Source of the DNA: Mikania micrantha
Lineage: Eukaryota; Streptophyta; Magnoliopsida; Asterales; Asteraceae
Assembly (NCBI GenBank): GCA_009363875.1
Contig: CM018689.1
Location: forward strand, 56,793,741 to 56,857,740
Reading direction: 5' to 3'
Length of the DNA stretch: 64,000 nucleotides
Positions 31,197 to 42,599 of this stretch are shown piece by piece. The notes under the pieces were generated by a model. It did not search any database. It was given only the letters and a program-made list of their open reading frames with translations, and had not been told where the DNA came from. The translations under genes and the position numbers were made by a program. Numbering within the stretch: the first letter of the stretch is position 1; each line of letters begins with the position of its first letter.

Positions 31197-32430
31197 TATG
31201 GATTTTGCTTTGTATAGTAGTTTTGTATCAGATAGGCTGGTTTTCTTGGATTTTTCCGCTTTCAGATACTATTTGGAATCTTCTAATGCATCAATGAATT
31301 CATATATGTCAACTTCTTCATGCTGTGGAATTTTGATCCTCTTGCTAGCTATCTTCTTTATTGCCATTTTAGGCCCCATCTCGGGCTTTAATTTACTTTG
31401 CATGAACAAGTCAAAACCTACTTTAATCTATTACATATTGAAAACTACTTCTGGTTTAGGGTTAGGACCTTCCACCAAATGGATGAGACTAATCCTTGCT
31501 TGTGATTGCTGAGCCGAACAGAGTCAGGCTTGACTTGAGCTCGAGCTCGAAATTAGACGTGCAGATCCTCGTATCGTAAAAAAGCTAGAGTAAACTTTTA
31601 ACATATAACTAATACATAATTTGTAAGTTAAATAATTGATTTAAATATAACATGCATGTAAACAAGTTGTACGTACAGATGTAAAAAAACAGAATTTTAG
31701 CGTATGATGTTAAGCTTTAATACAAAACAATTAATGAAATATACAGTAACGAATCAAATGCTCAAATAGTTAAAGAAAAACAATTTTGAATTCTTTTCAA
31801 TTGAATATTATATTTTGATAGAGTGTTAATGTTAATGATTCTTTTGAAACTTAAATAAGCATGTACGTTAAATAAATAAATAAATACATAAACAACTAAT
31901 TATGTGTATTTACATATATTAACCAAATTTGAGCCTAGCCAGCCAATCTTAGCTCGGAATTTGGTTAACTTTTTTTGAACGACAGAGAGTCTCGTCGTGC
32001 TACGTTCAGTTATCCTAACGTGTACTTCATCAATGATCAGGGATGATATGAGAAGGAGAAGAAGAAGAAAGTAACATTAATTGATCACCATAAATTTTAG
32101 AGGATGTTGTCTTTTCTTTTTTCATTTTGTTCATGAATCATCTACTAAAACTCTTAAAGACTGTAGGTTGCTTCTTCTTCAAGCGTCGAAACAACTTTTA
32201 ATTTCTATGCTTCCACTTGAGCCTCTTGCTCCACTCGTTATCTCTACAACACTATCGATCTCCTTAATCGTGTGCCTCAAGGACATTTCTGCCATGATGG
32301 CCGGGATAGGAAGATCCCTTGGTAGATTTGAAAAGCATAAGAATATGCATGGATTAATTAATTATATGGCCGGATATTTGGAATCGATATAACTTGTACC
32401 AATTAAAGAATGTTGATATATATATACATA
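31197..32430. other. Intergenic with two uncharacterised reading frames
   Basis: Plus-strand frames at 31120-31512 (hydrophobic stretch CCGILILLLAIFFIAIL) and 32081-32392 (APLVISTTLSISLIVCLKDI) have no recognised family, upstream promoter logic or splice partners. They are reported as unresolved, not as genes. Purine-rich GAGAAGGAGAAGAAGAAG precedes the second. Confidence 0.3.
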
Positions 32431-32765
32431 GAGAAGTGTACAAATGATAACTCATTGATAGAGCAATAACCCATTAACTCATATCCAATGGCTAATCAAA
32501 AAGTTGGGTGTATAGGATTGAGACATATGTCATCTTTCTTATTTAAATAAAAAATGGTATTTTAGCCATTTGCATCATATTAAAAAGGTAGAATTAATTT
32601 GTTGATGTCATGTGATCTTAAAATATATTATAATATCTTTACTTTTTTATTTAAAGTTTACCCCCTCTTTTTTTATTCATCCATAACTTTTTTATCCTAT
32701 AATATTTTTTTATAAAAATTTTACCATTTTACTCGTCTTATTTTTCTCTTTAATTCCGTTATAGT

Positions 32766-33071
32766 CTTGACTAGTTTTTTTTATTTTTTTGATGTTCGTA
32801 TTTACACTAATGTAACGAGTTGTAACGAATTTGGGTTTACATTGTTGTAGATTAAATAGGTATTACGTTTATAAATGTAAACGAGCCAAGCCGATCCTGA
32901 GCTCATTTACGTTATATTCTTGACTAGTTTTTTTTTATTTTTTTCCGGATGTTCGTATTCACATCAATGTAACAAGTATAAACATAACACATTGTTTGTA
33001 ACGAATTGTAACGAATTTTGGTTTACGTTGTTGTAAATTAAAAATGAACGACGTTTACGATGTAAATTAAA
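32766..33071. repeat. Two tandem copies of about 153 bp inside the fold-back element
   Basis: CTTGACTAGTTTTTTT starts at 32766 and again at 32919. Both copies contain GATGTTCGTATT, AATGTAACxAG and TAACGAATTTxGGTTTAC. Confidence 0.7.
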
Positions 33072-33195
33072 GTGAGCCTAACATATTTGTTACATCACTG
33101 TAATTAAATAATTGATACAATGTAACCATATTTATTTACAAAAATGTAACCATATTTGTTACATCACTGTAAATAAATAAAAGATACAACATAAC

Positions 33196-33281
33196 TAGGG
33201 GTGTTAACGAGCCATTTTGTTTAAACGAGCCGAGCTCAAGCCTTAATGAGCTCGGGATTGGATCGACTCGTTTACACCCTA
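33196..33281. mobile_element. Small hAT-type MITE (86 bp)
   Basis: TIRs TAGGGGTGTTAACGAG and (reverse complement) TAGGGTGTAAACGAG. Target duplication AACATAAC (33188-33195) / AACGTAAC (33282-33289), 7 of 8. Confidence 0.82.
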
Positions 33282-33748
33282 AACGTAACCCGTATTTAAT
33301 TTACGAAAATGTAAACCAAAATTTGTTACAATTCGTTACAAATAATGTGCAATGTTAATATTTGTTACACTGCTGTAAATACGAACATCCGAAAAAAATT
33401 AAAAAAACATATTCAAGACTATAACGGAATTAAAGAGAAAAATAAAGCGAGTAAAATGGTGCAATTTTTATAAAAAAAATTATAGGATAAAAAAGTTATG
33501 GATCTATAAAAAAAGAGGGGGTAAACTTTAAATAAAAAAGTAGATATATTATAATATATTAGAAGGTGACACATGACACCATCAAATTAATTCCAGTTTT
33601 TAAAAATGATGCAAATGACTAACATATCCTTATGTATTTAAATATGAAACATGACACGTGACACAATCCTATCCACTCAACTTTTTGATTAGCCATTAGA
33701 TTTGAGTTGATGGGTTATTACTCTATCCATGGGTTATTATTTGATCAC

Positions 33749-33786
<38 letters not shown>

Positions 33787-33818
33787 GAGGTGGATCCAAT
33801 ACATATGAAGCTTAATAT

Positions 33819-35692
33819 GAGAAGGATAAGAAGGAATTTGTCGTGTACTGTGATGCATCCCATCAGGGACTTGGTTGCGTGTTAATGCAACGGGACAAAG
33901 TCATTGCGTATGCCTCGAGACAACTGAAGATTCATGAGAAGAACTACATTACTCATGATCTGGAATTTGGAGCAGTGGTATTTGCATTGAAGATTTGGAG
34001 ACATTACTTATATGGCACCAAGTGTACCATATTTACTGATCACAAGAGTCTGCAGCATATATTCTATCAGAAGGAACTCAACATGAGACAGCGACGTTGG
34101 GTTGAGCTTCTAAATGATTAAGACTGTGTAATCAAGTACCATCCTGGCAAGGCAAACATTGTAGCTGATGCCTTGAGTCGGAAGGAACGAGTCAAACCCT
34201 TGCGCGTTAGAGCAATGGGGATGACTGTGCAGACAAGCTTACACGACAACATTATTCAAGCACAACAAGAAGCAGTTGAAAGAGGAAATCTGAAGAAAGA
34301 ACTGGATTGTAGAGCAGAAAGGCAATTTGAAACAAAGCTTGATGGAATAATATACTATAAGGATCGTGTATGGATTCCTGCAGTGGATGAATTGAAAAAG
34401 CTTATTTTCGAAGAAGCGCACAAGACCAAGTACTCCGTGTATCCCGGCGCTGATAAAATGTACCAAAACTTACGGGGATTTTATTGGTGGCCGGGTATGA
34501 AGAAAAACATAGCAGAGTATGTTGGTCGATGCCTCACGTGTGCCAAAGTGAAGGCGGAACACCAGAAACCGTCAGGTTTACTGGAACAGCCTGAGATTCC
34601 ACTCTAGAAGTGGGAACAAATGGCTATGGACTTTATTAGCAAGCTACCCCGCACTTCCAGTGGTCACGATACTATATGGGTTATCGTTGATCGATTAATC
34701 AAATCTGCTTATTTCTTGCCAATGCGTGAGACGTACACAATTGATAAACTGGCAAGACTATACATAAACGAGATAGTGGTACGTCATGGTGTGCCATTGT
34801 CTATCATTTCAGATCGAGACAGCAAATTTACATCAAGGTTCTGGCAATCGTTGCAGAAATCTCTAGGGACGCACCTAAATCTGAGTACCGATTATCATCC
34901 ACAAATGGACGGTCAGAGCGAACTTACTATACAGACCCTGGAGGACATGTTGAGAACCTGTGTTTTAGATTTCGGTGGGAATTGGGACTCTCATTTGCCA
35001 CTGATCGAATTCTCCTACAACAACAGTTATCATAGTAGCATCGGATGTGCACCGTTCGAGGCTATTTATGGTCGGAAATGTCGATCGCCGATCTGTTGGA
35101 CTTAAGTGGGAGATAATCGAATAACTGGGCTAGAGCTTATTCAAGAAACTACCGATAAGATTGCTCAGATTCAACAAATGCTACAAGCAACCCGAAGTAG
35201 ACAAAAGAGCTATGCCGACAAACGGCGCAAGCCGTTGGAATTCCAAGTGAGAGACCACGTCATGTTAAAGGTATCCCCGTGGAAAGGCGTAGTCTGTTTT
35301 GGAAAGAAAGGCAAACTAGGACCACGATAAGTGGGACCATTCGAGATCATCGAACGTATTGATCCTGTGGCGTACAGACTAAGATTACCAGATGAACTTA
35401 GTGGTGTGCATAATGTGTTTCACATCTCTAACTTGAAGAAATGCCTTGCTGACGAATCACTCGTCATATCAGTTGAAGAAATTCAATTGGACGAACATTT
35501 GCACCTTATCGAAGAACCTTTGGAGATTATGGATCGCAAGGTTAAGAAACTAAGGCGAAGCCGTATCTCGATTGTCAAGGTTCGTGGAATTCAAAGCGCG
35601 GACTCGAGTTTACTTGGGAACGCGAAGATCACATGAAGTCTAAGTATCCCCAACTGTTTACAGAGGAAGCCGTACCGGATAATGATTCTTAA
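33819..35692 (+). pseudogene. 5'-truncated Ty3/gypsy (chromovirus, Tekay-like) pol, broken
   Basis: One frame carries RT/RNase H (VVYCDASHQGLGCVLMQ, ADALSRK), the integrase zinc region, an integrase core (MDFISKLPRTSSGHDTIWV, IISDRDSKF, HPQMDGQSE) and a C-terminal chromodomain-like segment (PLEIMDRKVKKLRRS). It is interrupted by TAA at 34119, TAG at 34605, TAA at 35103 and TAA at 35328. A one-base loss near 35585 then shifts the frame in the chromodomain; the alternative frame continues to TAA at 35690. Gag, protease, most of RT and the 5' LTR are missing, and the pol homology starts about 40 bp after a (TA)n run, so the 5' side was lost by deletion or another insertion. Not functional. Confidence 0.93.
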
Positions 35693-36378
35693 ATTTCGGG
35701 ACGAAATTTCTCTAACAAGGGGAGACTGTAACATCAGTGCCGGAAACGTTACCGGAACAGTGATCTGCACAGTAACTTGCACAGTAACTCAGGTACAAAC
35801 TATGTGAACTATTTGTATGTTATTATCATATAATGCTTGACACTAAACTATTATGCAATTGTTTCAGCAATCTGATTAAATCTCACTGTTTAACAGTCAG
35901 AAACATATCAGTCAACGCTGAACTGACACACGAATGCTTGTTAATGTGCTATTTTGTATAAACGTATGCGAGGTTGAACAGAACAAAGAAATAATGGACG
36001 TCGTTACAGGAATGCTAAATGGACGGATTATTCGTATAGGTTACGATCTGTACGAATACATTTGAAAGTTTAACGTTCTGAATGATGTCCAATAATTAGA
36101 AAACACATTGAAAAGTGTAGTTATCGTCGTATTCGTACGGGTGACGATTCGAACGAATACGTGCGACGACTATACGATTCGATTTAAACTGTAATTTAAA
36201 CGTTTTCAGAAAATCTAAAATAAACGAAAGATAATTAGGTAATTTACTATGAATAACCACCTTTCAAAAGTTAAAAATAAATTCTTTTATCTAAATTCGT
36301 AAACTACGCGTGTTACGTTCCGGAAACGCAACGAAAACGAGAACCGAGCAAACGAAACGAATCAGAACACCGTCGGGG

Positions 36379-36386
36379 TATAAATA
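36379..36386 (+). promoter_or_regulatory. TATA box of gypsy LTR
   Basis: TATAAATA followed by a CT-rich, ATG-poor leader starting about 36410. Places U3 at about 680 bp and a very long R-U5. Confidence 0.75.
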
Positions 36387-36789
36387 CCCTAAATGAATCA
36401 ACTACCACATTTAATTCTCTCATTCTATCTCTCTAAAACCATTTTTCCTGAACTTTCTCTCTCTAGAAGTTTCAAACTTCAAATCCAAAGATCTCTTCCA
36501 TTTCTTGATGAAATTGCGTGATTCTTGAGCCAAATCGAAGCTATAAACCTCCTATATCTGAAAGTACAGAATATCTGGGCTTTGAACCATCGAATTTGAG
36601 GTAAAGATCAAGAGTTTGTCCCGATTTTAGGGTTTTCAAAACCCTATTTCAAACCCTCCTTGAAACCGGTTCTAAACACTTCAAATCTTAGGGAAAAACA
36701 CATCACAAGCCTTTAGAAAACTATAGAAACAAAGGGGATACCACCACCTAGTGTTAGAATCTGATTTTTTTTTAGTGGTAGCCCCAAGA

Positions 36790-37085
36790 ACTCGACTGGC
36801 CGAATGGCTCCTACCAGCCCGCCGAATGGTTCGGCCGAAACAACTTGGGCCGAATGGCCATCTCTAGCCAAAGCAGCCTATTCGATCGGTCTAACACCCC
36901 TTCGTTCGGCACTTTCTCATTCGACCACCAACCCATTCGACCCCCCTTCTTTCGGTCGGAGCATCCCCTTCGGTAGAACCACATTCGCCCAAAGGCCATG
37001 AGCCCAGCCATTCGTCCAGGCTTTCAGTCGGTCAGCTAAGGTCCCATCCATCTCTCATTCGGCCAAACCTATTCGGCCCAAGTCC
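36790..37085. repeat. GC-rich ATTCGGCC-word cluster in LTR
   Basis: About fourteen variants of ATTCGGCC/ATTCGACC on both strands in 300 bp, standing out from AT-rich surroundings. Frames of about 65 codons on both strands are by-products. Confidence 0.7.
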
Positions 37086-38301
37086 CTTAGGCTAGTTGTT
37101 AATTGAACTAGTACATGAGGCTTAAACAAAGGGGATGGCAAGAACCATAAGGATCACATGGGAAGGTCAAACACTCACACCCACATGCTATGCATGCATA
37201 GTGCATGTGTGTGCATGCATGGGAGTTATTAGGGTTTTCCTAATAAGAAGCAAATTCAATTTCTTTTAAATAAGGGTAAACAAAGATGTATGCAGCAACA
37301 ACAATGGTATTCACTATTTTAATGTAAAATATGAGATGCAAAGAAGCAAGGAACTAACTAACTTAGATAGTTCTATGGGACTTCTAAGCTAAGTTGTACA
37401 TACTAATGATTCAAGAAACAAAAGGAAGCTAAGACTTAATCTTAGGCTTAGAATTAATCAAATTTGATTAACTTAAGCTTAACAAGCTAATTTATAATTT
37501 CCTATGGTTTTAATAAATGAAATTGATAATGAAACTCTCTTAAATTAATTAAATGATTTCTAACCTAAGATTAACTTAAAATGAATTCTCTTGGAAATAT
37601 TTAATTAATGTCTTGTAATGGTTACTTACGGGATCAAGGGTTTATTTATGGGTAATACCTTAGACTAGTTAGATGAAATCCTAGAAAACACGTTAGTAAT
37701 ATAGGACACTTAGTTGCACACCGAGACCAAAACCTTAGTTCGCGTCTATTACGAAGACTAATAGTATCCGAATTTCTTAAAACAACTCAGGTGTTGAATA
37801 TACTTAAGCTACAACTAACGAGCGCGCATTATCTGTGGTAATTCATAATTAGCAACACAGGTGAGTTCATTGTCCCTTTTCAAACTATTTTGAATTTTAC
37901 ATCGGGACTGAGAAGCATGTTATTCATTTTAAACAAATGTTTAAATGTTTCATAAATGCTTTTATACTGATTCATAATGCTAATACTAATGCTTATTACG
38001 CTAATTCTAAAAGCTAAAAGCTAAGGCTTTATCCTAAATGCTAACGCTTCATACACTTGACTTTAATGATGCATGCTAATGCTATATGCTACCGATTACA
38101 TGCTAGAACTATAGGCTATATGCTACAAGTTAAGACTACATGCTAATGCTATATGCTACATGCTACACGCTAATGCTAGATACTACATGCTACAAGCTAA
38201 GACTACATGTTAAGACTACAGGCTAATGCTATATGATACATGCAACACGCTAATGCTACACGTTAATACTATTTGCTACATACTACATGCTAAGACTATG
38301 T

Positions 38302-38701
38302 GCTAATGCAAAGCTTGTATCTATTCATGAGATATGTGAATGCTAAACTATGCTAATGCAAAGCTTGTATCTATTCATGAGATACGTGAATGCTAAACTA
38401 TGCTAATGCAAAGCTTGTATCTATTCATGAGATACGTGAATGCTAAACTATGCTAATGCAAAGCTTGTATCTATTCATGAGATACGTGAATGCTAAACTA
38501 TGCTAATGCAAAGCTTGTATCTATTCATGAGATACGTGAATGCTAAACTATGTTAAAGCAAAGCTTGTATCTATTCGTAAGATACGTAAATGCTAAACTA
38601 TGTTATCGCAAGGCTAGTATTTGTCCATAAGATATGTAAATGCTAAACTATGCTAATGCAAAGCTAGTATCTGTGCACAAGATACGTAAATGCCAGACTA
38701 T
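38302..38701. repeat. 50-bp tandem repeat, eight copies, with internal dyad
   Basis: Units start at 38302, 38352, 38402, 38452, 38502, 38552, 38602 and 38652, beginning GCTAATGCAAAGCTTGTATC. Copies 2-5 are near identical; 6-8 are diverged. Each carries the dyad GTATCT...AGATAC, which is perfect in copies 2-6 and 8. Confidence 0.95.
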
Positions 38702-39044
38702 GTGAATGCTATAAACTTGTATATTACGAACAAAATGCAAAAGCTATGATAGGAATGGAAATGGATGGTAGGTAAAATGCTTAATTATCATTAACAACAA
38801 TGTCATATGTGATTTGGTATGTGGTGGGACGGTGGCTAGGCGGGCGGTAAGTTCGACCCTACATATGTACTATATATAAGCATATTGAATTGGATATTAC
38901 AGGTGATGTTAATGAGATTAAGGTTGTACCGAAAAGATTTGCTAAAGCTATTTTTCAACTACTAAACTATATGAACTCACCAACCATTATGTTGACTTTG
39001 TTTTCTTACATGCTTTCTCAGGTGACGTATAGGAACAAGCTAAG

Positions 39045-42000
39045 TGTAACACCCCAGTTACTTTATATCCAATTTGTATATTTAAAATATCAAATGAAAG
39101 TTTATTGTTTAGGTCCCAGAAAACTTTCTGTGTTTTGTTTGTAAACACCCACATTTTTAATAATTCAAACATTAAAACATGTCAAAGTATATCCACATAC
39201 TTATAACAAGTTAACTTCAATTCATCACTCAAATCTGTTTGTTCGATCCCGATCACCATTTCCGTTCACCTTACTCTTTTGTACCTGTAAACACGACATT
39301 TAAATCACCATTAGTTCGTTAGAACTAAGTAAGTTTACTCCACTATTTCTCCAAGTGTATTCCATAACACCATATAGATACACTACTGATGTCCCAAATA
39401 TAATTTGGTCACAACATTCAATCACATACAAAACGATCTACTAATGGATCGTTTCCACTCAAAACCCCATGAATCACCCATTCATGTACAATCATTAAAA
39501 TTTAACACCTCACATACATGTGCACACAAAACTCCAGTTGTGCATCATATTTCCCAAAGCCAAAATTAAACCATTTGACTCTTGAATTTTATATGTCTAC
39601 ACTCTTGTAAATCATCTTTTGTTCACACACCTTGTGAACCAATTACATTGGAATTGCAAGTCTTATGTTCACACACCTTGTGAATCAAAGCATGCACATT
39701 ACCAATTCAACAGTTGTTCACACACCTTGTGAATCAATTACATTGGAATTGCAAGTCTTGTGTTCACACACCTTGTGAATCATAGCATGCACATTTCCAA
39801 TCCACCATTTGTTCACACACCTTGTGAATCAATTACATTGGAATTGCAAGTCTTATGTTCACACACCTTGTGAATCAAAGCATGCACATTACCAATTCAA
39901 CAGTTGTTCACACACCTTGTGAATCAATTACATTGGAATTGCAAGTCTTATGTTCACACACATTGTGAATCAAAACATGCACATTTCCAATTCAACAGTT
40001 GTTCACACACCTTGTGAATCAATTACATTGGAATTTCAAGTCTTATATTCACACACCTTGTGAATCAAAACATGCACATTTCCAATCCACCATCTACACA
40101 TTCGTAGGTCACCACATGTTCACACACCTTGTGAATCATGCAACAACAATGACCACAATCATTTATATCAATTTCAATCAACTCAACAAATCATGTATAT
40201 GTGCAAAATGCACAATTACTTGTAGTGTGGACTCACCCAATCCTTCAACTACAAGTTCAATCAAATAAGTAACTTACACACAATTTGAACACATTCACTT
40301 GTGTTTACATCAATTATACCCCCAATTCATATGTTCACACACCTTGTGAATCATTTAATTATATTTCCACATACTGATTGTTCACTTTCAAGTGAATCAA
40401 CCAAAACTGTCTACAATTGTAGGTCACCAAATACAATTCTTTCTATTTACCAAACATGTGTCACACTATTAAATTCAAACGACACACTTAGATGTCTTAT
40501 TGAGTTTTCACAATTTTTGTGAATTACTCAATCTTTCACTAATATAATTATGTTCTCACCCTTGAGAATCCACTAACACAAAGTTTACTACGTGTGTTAT
40601 TTACACATATAATCAACATTAGACACGACCAAATAGTCACACAATTGTGATTCCAAATAACATATACTAGTGTCTAATTTCAAATTCAACATAAACTCTA
40701 TCACCTTTACATATGTTCACACACCTTGTGAATCAATTATAATTACGTATAACAAACAGTTGTCTACAACATTGTAGATCAACTAAATTGTCCACCACCT
40801 CCTTAGTTCACATTCAAATGAATCATTTCGACCTACTTTCGACAATATTATCCACATTCATGTGAATTAATATCAATTAAAGCAAACATGAATGCCTACA
40901 CACCTATAGGTCATCACTATATCACATTCATCACATGGTTCATATCCATGTGCATACCAATTGAGTTTTGTTCACATGATCACAATATATGTGATTCATT
41001 TTCACAACATTAAACAAACTCAACAATAAAGGGTGACTTACCTTGTTCAAAGGGTTGATCACTCTCTACCATCTCTTTTCCACTTCTGCAACCTGTCTCT
41101 TGACTTTCACCACCAATACCTAGTTGCGATTTACATAAATACAACTAGTTTCAATACACACAACACCCACATACATTGATTCAAACTCATTTGAATCTCG
41201 TTTATTGCTAGGTGGCATTTAGAAGTCAAGTCATCACTTATAATTAGCATATTTATGCCAAATCATTAACTTTCAATTCACAATTTTTAAATCAAGCACT
41301 TGAATTGAATCTATCATTCTATGGAATGATCCAAAGCCATCATAATCATGATTTAATCATCCCACTAGTTATCATACTCAATAATAAGAATTTCATGACA
41401 ACCGGACATTATAATGGATCAAAATCAAGATTTCACCGTTAGAACACCTAGTTCCTCGTTTCTAATTATCCCCAATCAGTATATAATGCTCACAACGCAA
41501 TTTAATCCGTATATTATCAAAATAAATGGGATAAAACGAATCGTTACCCTTCAAACGGATGTCTGATTGAAATACAACGATCTGGACGTGTAAAAACAAT
41601 CCACGGCTCAACCCGAACGTCTGGATAGCTTCGAAATTGATGCTGGGAGCTTAAAATTCGTATATGTGTGTGTTTATGGTGAAAAGGATCGAGAGAAAGA
41701 AAAAATATATGTTTTCTGTTGAAAATCTTCGAAGATAAGCAATCTGCAGCCGCCATAGACGCCAGGCGCATCGCCCAGCGTGGAGAGTTGGTCTCAGGCG
41801 TACCGCGCGAGACGAATGGCTCCCAGATATTTTCCCCCTCCCGCGCGCATCGCCTGGGTTGGGTGTGTGGCGCTAGGCGTACCGCCTGGAATCCAGGATC
41901 TTGATATTTCTGTATTTTCGTCGTTTTGCAATTCCGGACAATCCGGAACTCCGTTTCACACACGGTTCTCTCCCACGTCCATCATTTCTCGCTTATTTTT

Positions 42001-42074
42001 CAATTTGTAATAATCACCATAGTTCTAGCGACGATTATTTTAAACGTATTCATTTATTAAAACGGGTCGTTACA
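39045..42074 (-). mobile_element. Solo LTR (3,030 bp) of a second gypsy family
   Basis: TGTAACACCCC...GGGTCGTTACA with a perfect 5-bp target duplication CTAAG (39040-39044, 42075-42079). No internal domain or second LTR is present. Orientation minus is inferred: on that strand it starts TGTAACGACCCG, a frequent gypsy LTR start, and has a CT-rich leader after an ATATAT motif near 41710. A GC-rich patch with GGCGTACCGC words lies at 41740-41900. An array of inverted dyads fills 39622-40994. Confidence 0.88.
39622..40994. repeat. Array of inverted-dyad units in solo LTR
   Basis: The 17-mer TTCACACACCTTGTGAA (or one-base variant) starts at 39622, 39668, 39717, 39763, 39812, 39858, 39907, 39953, 40002, 40048, 40119, 40334 and 40716. 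The first ten are spaced alternately 46 and 49 bp, a two-monomer higher-order unit of 95 bp. To the right, further dyads with other arms follow, most ending in a TCA-type word. Confidence 0.95.
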
Positions 42075-42422
42075 CTAAGGCTAAGGAATGCATGCTAGGA
42101 TGCCCAGTTAGAGGACCTAGTAGATTTTTAAAACACATGTTTTGATGAATTTTGTGAATCACTTTTGACATCTTGTACAGTTACAAGATAGTAAACATTT
42201 GATTGTTTCGATTAGTTTACTTAGTTAAATTATCAAACACTGACAGTTGTAATTTAACTATGTAATCCTAGTTTAATACTATTTGTGCTTTAGTTATTCT
42301 CAATGTTGATGCTATGTAAACAATCTGATCATCACGATTATCACTCACGATATCACGCCCCGGGAACCTTCCGCCCGTCAGGGAAGTCGATCCAACCCGC
42401 CGGCTCAGGGTGTGACAGTAGG

Positions 42423-42483
42423 TTTTTCTTCTTTTTTTAATTAATGTAAGTGGGTCCTACATTAATTAAAAAAGAAGAAAAAA
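42423..42483. repeat. 25-bp stem hairpin just outside the gypsy LTR
   Basis: Left arm ends TTTTAATTAATGTA (42448), spacer AGTGGGTCC, right arm starts TACATTAATTAAAA (42458). The arms differ by one T. Probably the core of a tiny MITE. Confidence 0.8.
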
Positions 42484-42599
42484 CTATACCTTTACATTTA
42501 CTTTAATGTGGCCCTAAAGTAATAACATGTAGTTATTCGGTTAACACAATAAGAAATTGTTAACAATTGATCATTCCCCTATATATATATATACACACA

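Larger units (their letters stand above)
32434..33762. mobile_element. Large fold-back element (about 1.3 kb)
   Basis: The outer 350-400 bp at each side are inverted repeats: TAATGGCTAATCAAAAAGTTG-type and CTTTAATTCCGTTATAGTCTTGA-type words on the left return complemented on the right. It is bounded on both sides by TA-rich runs. The inside holds a tandem duplication (32766-33071) and a small hAT MITE. No transposase. Confidence 0.75.
35727..42417 (+). repeat. Gypsy (Tekay-like) 3' LTR, about 3.66 kb plus nested solo LTR
   Basis: Starts TGTAACATCAGTGCC right after the purine tract GGGGAGAC (35719-35726) and is taken to end GGGTGTGACA at 42417. The 3,030-bp insert at 39045-42074 and one 5-bp duplication are subtracted, leaving 3,656 bp, in the range of large Tekay LTRs. 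A TATA box is at 36379. Downstream come pyrimidine-rich leader, a GC-rich TTCGGCC cluster (36790-37085), short ATGCTACATGCT repeats (37980-38300) and a 50-bp tandem array (38302-38701). The 3' end is inferred from the terminal motif only. Confidence 0.75.

Noticed and set aside
31120..32392. Two plus-strand frames with hydrophobic stretches
   Set aside because: The first overlaps a SINE head and MITE end, the second has no recognised family; neither has splice or promoter support. A protein search could revive them.
36804..37011. Frames on both strands in a GC-rich patch
   Set aside because: They lie in the LTR and follow from ATTCGGCC repetition.
39622..40064. Regularly spaced short palindromic repeats that resemble a CRISPR array
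   Set aside because: The intervening segments repeat with the units (46/49 alternation) instead of being unique, there are no cas genes, and the array lies inside a plant LTR with a clear target duplication.
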